From Zygnema cylindricum (lineage: Eukaryota; Streptophyta; Zygnematophyceae; Zygnematales; Zygnemataceae), in NCBI GenBank assembly GCA_037447655.1, contig JBBHKE010002079.1, positions 1 through 63,042 on the forward strand: 63,042 nucleotides of DNA, read 5' to 3'. Numbering within the stretch: the first letter of the stretch is position 1; the number at the start of each line of letters is the position of its first letter. The notes under the pieces were generated by a model. It saw nothing but the letters and a program-made list of their open reading frames with translations, made no database searches and was not told the DNA's origin. Made by a program: the position numbers and the translations under genes. This document shows, piece after piece, positions 55,358 through 63,042 of the stretch.

Positions 55358-56036
55358 CCCATACTGGATTAATCAATATTACCCATATTTGATGGATGTG
55401 AATATTACTGTTGGAAGAGTGTTATGGAGGGCTACTTCAAGTTGAGGGAGAAAATGGATGTGGTGGATAGGACATGTGCTGAATCATCGGTTGGATGGGA
55501 GGAGAAGAACTTTGAGTGTTTGCGGATTATCAAGCTATCATTGACCAAGGAACTTGTAATGACTTACTTTGATCTGAAAAATGCATTTGAATTATGGAAG
55601 TGGTTAGAACGTATATACCAAAAGACTTCTCATTGGATGAATAGTGTTACAAAAATAGTTGAATATAAGTATGTTGGAGGCAGCATGTTGAAATGTTGCC
55701 TTAGTTTGCAAAGATTGTTTGTAGAAAATAATTTGGCAGGAGGAAACTTTACACATGCTCAAAAGGCTCTTTTGTTAATAAAAGGATTACCTAAGGAATA
55801 TAGTTGTGCTTTAGATAGATTAAAAAAATTTGATAAAAGGGATTGGAAATTACCTTTAGCAATCAGATATGTTTTAGGTGAAGAGGAAAATAAAGTGGCT
55901 TTTTTTAGGGTGTTAGATCACAGTTTCAGAAAAATATAAAGAAGTGTAAATCACAAAATTGTTTTTACTCTAACGATTTAGGGCATACCTTCAGAGTATG
56001 TCCGTTATATAAAAGTGCATATGGTCACAATTAACT
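55358..56036 (+). pseudogene. Copia-C gag
   Basis: It begins in the PIFDG context (LPIFDGCEYYCWKSVMEGYF), as in A and B gag. The frame runs 55424-55939 (for example DLKNAFELWKWLERIYQ, KYVGGSMLKCCLSLQRLF, LLIKGLPKEYS). One frame over it ends in a zinc-knuckle relic NCFYSNDLGHTFRVC, with Ser for the second Cys. The pattern is that of a copia gag, diverged from A and B. The frameshift lies near 55905. Confidence 0.6.
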
Positions 56037-56183
56037 TTAAAACCGGATGGGATGACAATCGAGTTCAACCCTACACGAATGGTTACACTTCCAGTCGACA
56101 AATTTGTACATTTGCCGACTACTGTTTTTCAAAATATGGAAAATGAGGAATGAAGAGAAGAATTTGGTGTCACTGAAAATGGA

Positions 56184-56561
56184 GTGGAGAAAGAGGTGAC
56201 AGACAAGGATCCGGTTACTATCAATTTTGTCTGCGACAAATTGGTGAGTGACAAATATTTACGAGAGGAAGAGGTTATTGAAGTGAGAATTGTTGGAGGA
56301 AGTGAAGGTCATTTGGAAGTGGAAACTGAAATTAATTTGCATGAGGAGATTACTGTACTTAGAGAAGGAGAGAGAAAATGTGTTCATAAAATTAGAGAAA
56401 GAGACGAAGTTTATAATATTGGAAAAGAGAGTATAAGATCAAAAATTGAGAGAATACCAAAATTCATTAAAAAAACAAGGAAAAGAAGAAGAATTCAAAG
56501 GATCAACCGTAGAAGAAAACATGTGCAGAAAGTGGTTAAAAGAAAACATAGTGAAAAGTAA
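56184..56561 (+). CDS. Basic ORF of Copia-C, unknown function
   Basis: 125 residues; the first half is acidic-mixed (EEEVIEVRIVGG, EVETEINLHEE), the last 45 are strongly basic (KKTRKRRRIQRINRRRKH). It is located between gag and the polypurine tract, where autonomous elements have pol. I recognise no domain. The basic tail suggests nucleic-acid binding or nuclear localisation; that is inference. It may be a remnant of a larger gag product. Confidence 0.45.
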   Translation: MEKEVTDKDPVTINFVCDKLVSDKYLREEEVIEVRIVGGSEGHLEVETEINLHEEITVLREGERKCVHKIRERDEVYNIGKESIRSKIERIPKFIKKTRKRRRIQRINRRRKHVQKVVKRKHSEK

Positions 56562-56879
56562 TTTTATGGAGGTGGTTACCTTTGATATTCACTAATTTTT
56601 GTGGAATTTCGGATTTAGTATTTTGAATTTTGAAATTGGATGAAAGAGGAAGTTATTATTTTTGAAGTTGTAGAAAGAGGGAGCACAAGCAATGGTGTGT
56701 TTAGGAAGGATGGATTGTGAAGACATGGCAGCACGCAACTGAAGCAGTGGTGATGTCAGCGAGCGTAGTGGAAACGTTTAAACGAAGAAAAAAAAATAAG
56801 TAAATTTGGAGGTACGCAAAGGTACAGTTACATTTGACACGTTGCATATTTTATTTTGGGTGCACGAAACTAAATTTTC

Positions 56880-56886
56880 AGGGGAG
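56880..56886 (+). promoter_or_regulatory. Polypurine tract of Copia-C
   Basis: AGGGGAG directly before TGTTGTTTTG, the same tract-LTR junction as in Copia-A. Confidence 0.65.
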
Positions 56887-57210
56887 TGTTGTTTTGAAAA
56901 GTTAGTTTCGTGCGTACGCGACATTTTGTGCGCACGCGACGTTTCATGAGTAAGTTATTACCAAAAGTAATGTGGTGGAACGAATGAAAGTTCGAATGGA
57001 TTTGCGGATTGGGGGAGTAGTTATACGATTGAAATTAAAGGGACGTGAGGGACTATTTGAGTGGTACGTAATACGGTGAGAAATGGACAACGGATCGAGA
57101 AGCGATCCGATCCGAAATATTTGAAATGTTGAAAAAGTATGTCTCTCGTACAAAACATAATGCGACATGCGCATTTATGAAAAAGGACGCCACAGGTACA
57201 GAGCGTCTTA

Positions 57211-57989
57211 GGGTATGTCCCCATGAACTTATAACTTAGCAAACTTACTTTGTTTTTTAGCGCTGATCCGCCTGACCCGGCTTTCAAGTGTCCCTATGTT
57301 TGTAAGGACGAAATCGTAACTTACGCTTGTGACGATTGTATACGTCAACGATACCTGTGTCGTTGTGAATGTCTACAATATGTGGTCGCACGTTATTTTT
57401 TGGAACTGCTTGTGACGTCGCATGTCTTACCGTGACATTGTAGACGTACCGCCTTCCAGCCTGTGTCGTTTCATGGCTGAAGACAAGGCGCTTTGCCTTT
57501 GCGTCTCCTATCTGGTTGACGTGAAATGGCATCGGAATTTGAAGACCCCTGCAAACAAAAAATCTGTACTGGACGAAAAAGGACAAATCCAAACAAATTT
57601 TGTACTTTTCTTCATCGTATTCGAATGAAAACGGACAAAAAATAGCGAATTTTGTACTTTTCTCTGTCCTTGGAAATCGTATAAAAAATTTCGAAAATTG
57701 CGGCACGTGCGAATATATGTTCCTGTTTGTTTATAGAAAATCTCTAGTTTTAAAACACATCGCACATGTGTTTTAAAGATAAGGTTGAAGATGACGTTTT
57801 TTGTCGTCAAAGTGGGTCGAAAAACACAAGACGACAAATTTTTGTACATCGTAAGTTCGAGGATGACGCAAATTGTACTCTACAAATTTGCGATTCCTTC
57901 GTATTGTTGGAACTTAGGCAGTACGGCTCTAAGTTTTCCAGCAAAACGACAGAAAAAAAACCCTTACTTATGCATATGGGGACATACCC
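57211..57989. mobile_element. TTA-flanked TIR element (PIF/Harbinger-like)
   Basis: Termini GGGTATGTCCCCAT and its reverse complement, with TTA at 57208-57210 and 57990-57992. The other LTR shows the unoccupied site (GCGTCTTATTTGG). A 3-bp TTA duplication and GG-starting termini fit PIF/Harbinger. No transposase; short ORFs only. Confidence 0.75.
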
Positions 57990-58356
57990 TTATTTGGCAA
58001 GTGGACGTGAATGCTCTTCGCGACGTCGTGGGATATTTGAAGGCTCACATGGATTTCGTTCGGATTTTGTGACCATGCGAATCGTGGCAATCACACAATG
58101 TTTATTTTTGGACGCCCCGAATTCTTTGAAGAAATTCAAGGAATCTCGTTGAGTGACGTAGCATGACTCAACATACGATTTTGTGAGATTGTGTGTATTT
58201 GTAAATATTTGAAACAACAATGGTTTGTTTTTTTTTGTATTAGTTAATAGTGTAGATTTACTCATTCTGACATACCTCGAATTATTTGGATATAATAACA
58301 TTAATATAGGTAGCTGGTAGAATGCATACGGCTGGTATACCTCCGTACATTCAGTA

Positions 58357-58939
58357 CACCGTCGATCGTATTTAGTGTATAGAAATTATTAGTGTGTAGA
58401 ATAATTTAGTGTCATGTACACTAATTTTGACTCAGAAAAATTTCGAAAAAAAAGTTATACACTAATTTTTCAACCTACGCCAATATGGGTACAGCTGATT
58501 TGTCGAGAGGATATCTACGTTAATATAGGTAAAAGTACAGATTCTGACAATTCGTTCACTATCGCATACTTTCACTCTAATTAATTCCTAACTCTAATTT
58601 CGGTTTTTTACGGTGTAGACAATACGCGACAAACAAATGTACACTAAAACAGGTACAAATATGAAATTCTTTAATTCACAGGGCAGTTTTCCGTGCGATA
58701 GCAGAGATTTTATTAAAATATCCGTACTAGTATGATAAAAAAGTACATTTTATACGAACCGACATGTTCCGTATTCAACACTAATAAAAATATACATAAA
58801 TTAAAATGGTGTACACTAATTGTTCATCTCGTAATTAGCGTACAGGAAAAATTAGTATCCTTTACCCTATTTTAGGTAAAACCCTCAAAATTTAGGGGCG
58901 CCGAATTAGTGTTCAATACACTAAATACGATCGACGGTG
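58357..58939. mobile_element. TA-MITE-3 in the Copia-C 3' LTR
   Basis: 583 bp with termini CACCGTCGATCGTATTTAGTGTA, flanked by TA at 58355-58356 and 58940-58941. Same family as MITE-1 and -2 but a different subtype. It is inserted about 12 bp from where MITE-2 sits in the other LTR. Confidence 0.8.
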
Positions 58940-59423
58940 TAGTGAGCTCTAGTGTATATTTGTAGGACTTAATCATTTTTTAACTTAGGAACTTGCTTTA
59001 CCAAAATCTGTTTTTGGTCATTTTTGGTAATTTCATCTGAGGATTGCTCTCAGATCTGTTGGCATAATTATCTGAAAATTTGCATGTGTGTTCATCTTTG
59101 TATTTTTAATATTGTCACAGATTTACAGGACCTAGTTTGTTCCTGGTTTGTGTTTTAATTTGTTGTGAAGTTGGTTTGATCAATCAAAGTTCTGGTAGAC
59201 TGTTTTTCTCTAACTTTGACTGGATGATGTGATAATTTTGTTCGGTAATTTTATATGAATAATTTTGGGAATACTAAGTGACTTAGAAAAAATCTGTTTA
59301 TATAGTTTCAGCTTGTTTTGTTTATTTTGTAGAATTTTGGGTGGATTCAAAGTAGCCTGTTTTTGGGGTAGTCTGTGGTTCTTCCGAGGGTAAATCCATG
59401 GCTGAAAATGGCTATGGACAACA

Positions 59424-59708
59424 CATCGTTGATAGAAGCCAGAGTTGTTACTTCAAAAATATTGCATGTCCACTTTTTTTTTTTAAGTCATGGCTAAATG
59501 TGATCAATAGTTGACCATTATGATTATGTTTGTTTATTCCACACAACCTCAGGTTAATGTGAGGTGGACTTGTGATTTAGACTCCACCGCATTCAAAACT
59601 GATTTAAAAACTCAAGTTAAGATTTAGTCCAATTTTGGTAGGAACGCTTGGTTTTCTTTAATTCACGTGTATTAAAATAGAGAAAAGGCATAGGCAATGA
59701 TTTGGTGT
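59424..59708. other. Unassigned interval
   Basis: AT-rich, with no recognised gene. Between the end of Copia-C and the LTR of element H. Confidence 0.3.
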
Positions 59709-60209
59709 TGTAAAAGAGGCAACAATACACCACAACACGTCGCAATGCACAGCGGAAAACACCAACGATCTTCCCGTAGCAACAGTAGGAGCACAGTACT
59801 AACAGACAAGGTTGCGTTTTATTACTTGGAAGAGAGTACAAGGTTGCGCTAGCTGTGTAGGTCTACTTGAGGTACTCCATTCACTAGCCCACCTGACTAT
59901 TTAAACTAACTAACTGCTAGTCATCCTAGTACTGTGCAGCTGTACACGTGGACCTTCACGGTCACGTGGACCTTCACGGTCAACTGAGATCTATCTAAAA
60001 CTTCCTTCTAGAACTATACACCTCCATCTACATTTTGCGGCGTTGCTATGTTGCGTTGCTATGTTGCGGCGCTACCAACTTGCTACGCCGCTAAGTTGCG
60101 ATGCAGCTACGCTGCGCTGGTCTGGAATCGCAGCTGCGCTGCTCTAGAATTGCAACTATAGCAGCCTAGCCTTAGCCACTAAGTACCCAAATCCTGTAAC
60201 CCTATTACA
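59709..60209 (-). repeat. LTR of element H (3' LTR)
   Basis: On the minus strand it follows a tract GTGGGAGGCAT and starts TGTAATAGGG; it ends TTTTACA near 59709. It contains AATAAA in a suitable place. No partner LTR is in the window, so the limits are inferred from these signals. Confidence 0.5.
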
Positions 60210-60457
60210 ATGCCTCCCACTAAGGATTCAGCGTCCTGCTGAACCTCCTTGAATTACTCAGGGAAACAGCAACTTCCGGAGTATGTCGTATGTTTCCTCG
60301 CGATACTCCTCGAACTCCTAGCGAAGGGCGTCGAGTTGATGTTGGAGTTGCTCACATCACGCCTCAAGCAATGCAATATGATGATCTGCCGCTGCCAACC
60401 GCCTCCGAGTGATTTGCTCCCGAACGTGATCCTCCCCTTCCTCGGGTACAACCTCAG

Positions 60458-61537
60458 TTAATTCGGGTCGCGGCAGAATGGCCGCCGACGCAGGCTCCTC
60501 GGTGTCGGAATCCGGGGTTCTTCAGGTTCAGCCACAGGGGGGACTTCCTCTACTTTTTCGTCCGCCGGTTCCCACCGAGGTACTTTCCGTAATTTAAAAG
60601 ACACGTGCTTCCTTGCAGCTCGGGCCCGCTGCAGAGCATTCTTTTGGGCCAGCTTGAGTGCCCGTACCTCAAGGGTGACCTCCGCCCTAGAGATGATGTC
60701 GCGGAGGCGGACATCCCACAGGTGATAATGACGGAGTAACCCGGGAACATCAATCTTGTACCTATAGTTGTCGTCTACCACTTCCACGAACGTTAAGGCG
60801 TGAGGGTTTAGCTACACATAATCCTTATGGTTATTTCCCAGGTCTTTTGTCCGGATGAAATTCCACGCTGGGTGTGACGGGAGGTCGGCAGGAATACGGA
60901 TTTGATCTCCAGGTTTCCCTATACGCCACTCCTCGGGCCACTCCGAGGGGTTCCAATAAAATCATTTGGCGAAGCTGAAGGCGAGGTCCGGATGCTGGGT
61001 GTCGACCGATAGTGGGAAGAGGTAGTCTGGAATTTCCTCTCCCTGTTCACTTTCCTCCTCCGGATCTCTTCGGTTCCCTCGCAGGAGGAACACATCGTCG
61101 CCACTGGGGTATTGTGCCTCTGCCTTCCTTTCTGCGCTTTCAGACGACTGCTCGTCCGCGGTACTCTTCTTATTTGGGTCTTGCATCACCTCTAGATCTG
61201 AGGCGTGTTCCTCAATTGGCGGAGGCGTTGGTTCTCGTTCTGGTTACCCCGCTTCCGATAGCTCATGATCTTCCTTCAATTCGTGATCCCCTTCCCGGGT
61301 TGAGGTGTATTCGGGGTCCTGTGATTTTTCTGACCCCTCCCCTCCACTGGTGTCTACCGGTCCTTCCTCGCTACTGGCGGTTTCCTCAGGTTCCGGCTCC
61401 ACTTCCACTTCTCTTCCCCTGCTTGCTTCCACCATGGCCTCCGCCGCCCTTAACAATCTCTCAGGACGGTTCGCACCTCCTTGTCCCACTCGTACAAGTC
61501 TCCACCTTTTCGGTGGTGGAGAGGACGACGACGCCAT
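60458..61537 (-). pseudogene. Element H ORF, GC-rich, three nonsense codons
   Basis: One uninterrupted register of 360 codons from ATG 61537 (MASSSSPPPKRWRLVRVG) to the stop at 60458. It is broken only by TAA at about 61247, TGA at about 60960 and TAG at about 60813. The N-terminal third is acidic and low-complexity. The middle is compact (FYWNPSEWPEEWRIG, then DQIRIPADLPSHPAWNFI). The C-terminal part has a helical basic segment (LKLAQKNALQRARAARKHV). I do not recognise it. Base composition is much richer in G+C than all surroundings. Lying upstream of a purine tract and LTR, it is probably the single gene of a pol-less LTR element. Confidence 0.5.
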
Positions 61538-61625
61538 AGACACTATTGAACCAGACAATTCCGGTAATTCTAGAAGCGAAGGTAAACTAAATGTGCGGAG
61601 AGATGCAATTTCCAAGCTGCCGAGA

Positions 61626-63042
61626 CTATGTTGGTCGTGAGGACGAATGGCGGTTAACAGATCTAGAAGCAATTCTATTTTTAATATAAACATCACAATT
61701 AAGCGCTTCAGCCCAGAATTTCAAATCTAGCCCTTTATCTGCAAGCATGGACCGAGCACTCTCTGTCAATGTCCTATTTAATGTCTCAGAAACACCATTT
61801 TGTTCCGGTGTAAATGGAACTGTAAGATTGTGACTGATACCTTCTTGAAGGAGAAATTCTTCGAATTCCTTTGATGTGTATTCTCCCCCGTTGTCCGTTC
61901 TTAACGCTAATATTGGAACCCCATGGAGTTTTTTCACCCACGCTTTGTAGTGTTTGAAGTGCGTAAACACTTCACTCTTATGTTGCATGAAGTAAACTTC
62001 GGTGTACCTCGAGTAGTCATCTGTGAACGTGACCATATAGTGGACACCTCCAGCCGAAGCCACTTGTGAAGGACCGAGAACATCAGAATGGATGAGCTGC
62101 AGAACTTTTTCTGATCTATGGTCTGTTTCGTGTGGAAATGGCAATTTGTGAATCTTGCCTAGTGAACAACCATCACATGTTTTTATAGGATGAGATGTGA
62201 GAGAAACTCTATCAACTTTTCCTGAGTTCACCATTTTCTTTAAACTATCATAATTCATGTGTCCTAATCTCATATGCCACAACTCATTATCAGATTCGAC
62301 ACTAGAGTAGAGAACATCATTTTCTTTATATTCAGCAATGTCCATCCGGTACATTTTGCTAGCATCTCTAGTTCCTGTTACTGCAACTTTCCCTTTCTTG
62401 CTAACAACCTGTCTCCCTCCTTTCAGAACAACTTCAAAGCCTTTGCTCTCCACTAATGATGTAGAAAAAAAAAAATTCTTGAAATCTGGAACATACAAAA
62501 CATTGTGAAGGGTTCTCTCTACCGACTTTCCCCCCACATCTACCATCAATGATACATCACCCTGAGCTGAGGTTTGAACACTCATGCCGCAAGCATAGTA
62601 GATATTCTTTGGAGATGTTTGCTGCAGATTCGTAAAAGCCGCCTTGTTCCAACACATGTGGGCAGATGCTCCTGTGTCCATGATCCATCCCGCATCCTTT
62701 GGACCCTCCATGGCAGCCGCCATAGCAAATAAATCCGCCTCCTCTTGCTCATTGAAGCTGAGAGATTCATCTGCATCAGTTGTAGAAGCTGAAAAAAAAA
62801 CATTTCCACGAGAAGGGTTTCCACAAAAACCTCTGTGATACTGACTTTGTTGCCAACTTGGCCTGTATAAACCTGTCTTATTAGCCTTCTTCAGTTTAGG
62901 ACAGTACCTGTATCCATGACCCTTCTCAGAACAATAGAAACAAGTAGTAGTAGATGGCCTATTCTGCCTCTGATTATACTGATTCTGATTCTGGTTAAAT
63001 TGAGTCCTATTCTGATTAAACTGATTTCTTTTGTCAAAGTCT
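61626..63042 (-). CDS. Copia-E protease-integrase, partial at the window edge
   Basis: A Ty1/copia frame open from the right edge of the window to about 61636. It holds, in order, a CCHC knuckle CFYCSEKGHGYRYC, an acidic spacer, protease DTGAS near 62675, GAG-pre-integrase (LWHMRLGHMNYDSLKKM), zinc-binding CDGCSLGKIHKLPF and the integrase core with DLIHSD-type LIHSDVLG, TDNGGEY and NGVSETLNR. No lesion was seen before NRHSS, where it breaks into unrelated sequence of element H. It is a separate family from A to G. Gag and the 5' LTR lie beyond the window. Confidence 0.85.
   Translation of the reverse strand, partial: DFDKRNQFNQNRTQFNQNQNQYNQRQNRPSTTTCFYCSEKGHGYRYCPKLKKANKTGLYRPSWQQSQYHRGFCGNPSRGNVFFSASTTDADESLSFNEQEEADLFAMAAAMEGPKDAGWIMDTGASAHMCWNKAAFTNLQQTSPKNIYYACGMSVQTSAQGDVSLMVDVGGKSVERTLHNVLYVPDFKNFFFSTSLVESKGFEVVLKGGRQVVSKKGKVAVTGTRDASKMYRMDIAEYKENDVLYSSVESDNELWHMRLGHMNYDSLKKMVNSGKVDRVSLTSHPIKTCDGCSLGKIHKLPFPHETDHRSEKVLQLIHSDVLGPSQVASAGGVHYMVTFTDDYSRYTEVYFMQHKSEVFTHFKHYKAWVKKLHGVPILALRTDNGGEYTSKEFEEFLLQEGISHNLTVPFTPEQNGVSETLNRTLTESARSMLADKGLDLKFWAEALNCDVYIKNRIASRSVNRHSSSRPT

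Larger units (their letters stand above)
47247..59423 (+). mobile_element. Copia-C, pol-less LTR retrotransposon (hosting Copia-B)
   Basis: The LTRs at 47247-48883 and 56887-59423, primer-binding site at 48884 and polypurine tract at 56880 define a plus-strand element. Without Copia-B its internal region is only about 1.6 kb and encodes a gag-like frame plus one basic ORF, no pol, so it must use enzymes in trans. The shared primer site suggests A- or B-type partners. Flanks CACAG and CATCG agree at three of five bases. Confidence 0.78.
56887..59423 (+). repeat. Copia-C 3' LTR, with two insertions
   Basis: It starts TGTTGTTTTG and ends GGACAACA. It contains a 779-bp TTA-flanked element (57211-57989) and MITE-3 (58357-58939). 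Without these it is close in length to the 5' LTR without its MITE. Confidence 0.78.

Noticed and set aside
57284-57706. 140-residue minus-strand ORF inside the TTA-flanked element.
   Set aside because: No transposase motif and no support from a second copy; treated as chance.
47247-59423. 47.2-48.9 kb and 56.9-59.4 kb first looked like a segmental duplication.
   Set aside because: They start TG(T)TTG after a purine tract, end CA before a primer site, and flank one internal region. They are the LTRs of Copia-C.
47242-59428. A target duplication for Copia-C.
   Set aside because: CACAG and CATCG share only three of five bases; I leave it unproven.
1-63042. CRISPR arrays, bacterial operons, rRNA or organellar inserts.
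   Set aside because: No regularly spaced repeats, ribosome-binding-site spacing or rRNA sequence was seen; the content is plant nuclear repeats.

Overview
The window is a stretch of a large, retrotransposon-rich land-plant nuclear genome. Three things point to a plant: Ty1/copia polyproteins, leucine-rich-repeat receptor-like exons of 72 bp with GT-AG introns and TACTAAC branch sites, and DNA copies of the 5' half of a plant initiator tRNA-Met. I cannot name the species. I see no intact host gene, tRNA or rRNA gene, or CRISPR array. Nearly everything is nested, decaying LTR retrotransposons and MITEs lying in and around two copies of a dead LRR gene. Family names (Copia-A to -G, H) are mine.

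Layout. (1) 1-32.1 kb: a minus-strand LRR pseudogene with its signal-peptide exon near 32.08 kb and its last visible exon at 0.2 kb. One intron was opened by Copia-G (1307-28991, target duplication CTAAA). Copia-G was then hit by a TA-flanked MITE (2921-16592) and by Copia-A3 (20459-26661, duplication GTTAT). The MITE was split by a tail-to-tail pair of Copia-A elements (3335-16489). (2) 32.58-38.62 kb: Copia-D, minus strand, duplication CGGTG. (3) 39.7-43.06 kb: 5'-truncated Copia-F, minus strand, carrying a solo LTR of family C. (4) 43.06-45.73 kb: a plus-strand paralogue of the same LRR pseudogene. (5) 47.25-59.42 kb: Copia-C, a pol-less element. Copia-B (48914-55357, duplication CCCAT) sits just inside it. 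Each C LTR also received its own TA-MITE, and the right LTR a 779-bp TTA-flanked element. (6) 59.7-63.04 kb: a GC-rich element H (LTR plus one broken ORF) joined to Copia-E, which runs off the right edge.

The main result is how these elements prime. Families A, B, C and G have a primer-binding site of GGTTATGGGCCCAC(C) directly after the LTR. It is complementary to the anticodon arm of initiator tRNA-Met, not to its 3' end. This is the half-tRNA priming known from Drosophila copia. Copia-D in the same window has an ordinary 3'-end site. At two independent junctions (9509-9536 and 28374-28403) the tRNA half itself was copied into DNA and sits between an element sequence and an inverted LTR. 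These are fossils of the primer and of aberrant, folded-back reverse transcription. The G rearrangement is flanked by a perfect 5-bp target duplication, so the folded cDNA was integrated as one unit. Because the site pairs with the CAU anticodon it contains an AUG, and gag is open from that AUG.

The LTRs of A, B and F also share a run of small hairpins with compensatory changes, and each carries a tRNA-like block in antisense. All coding regions are damaged, apart from the partial Copia-E frame at the edge and a few small or unproven ORFs. All coordinates come from reading by eye; identities and family placements have not been checked by alignment or search.
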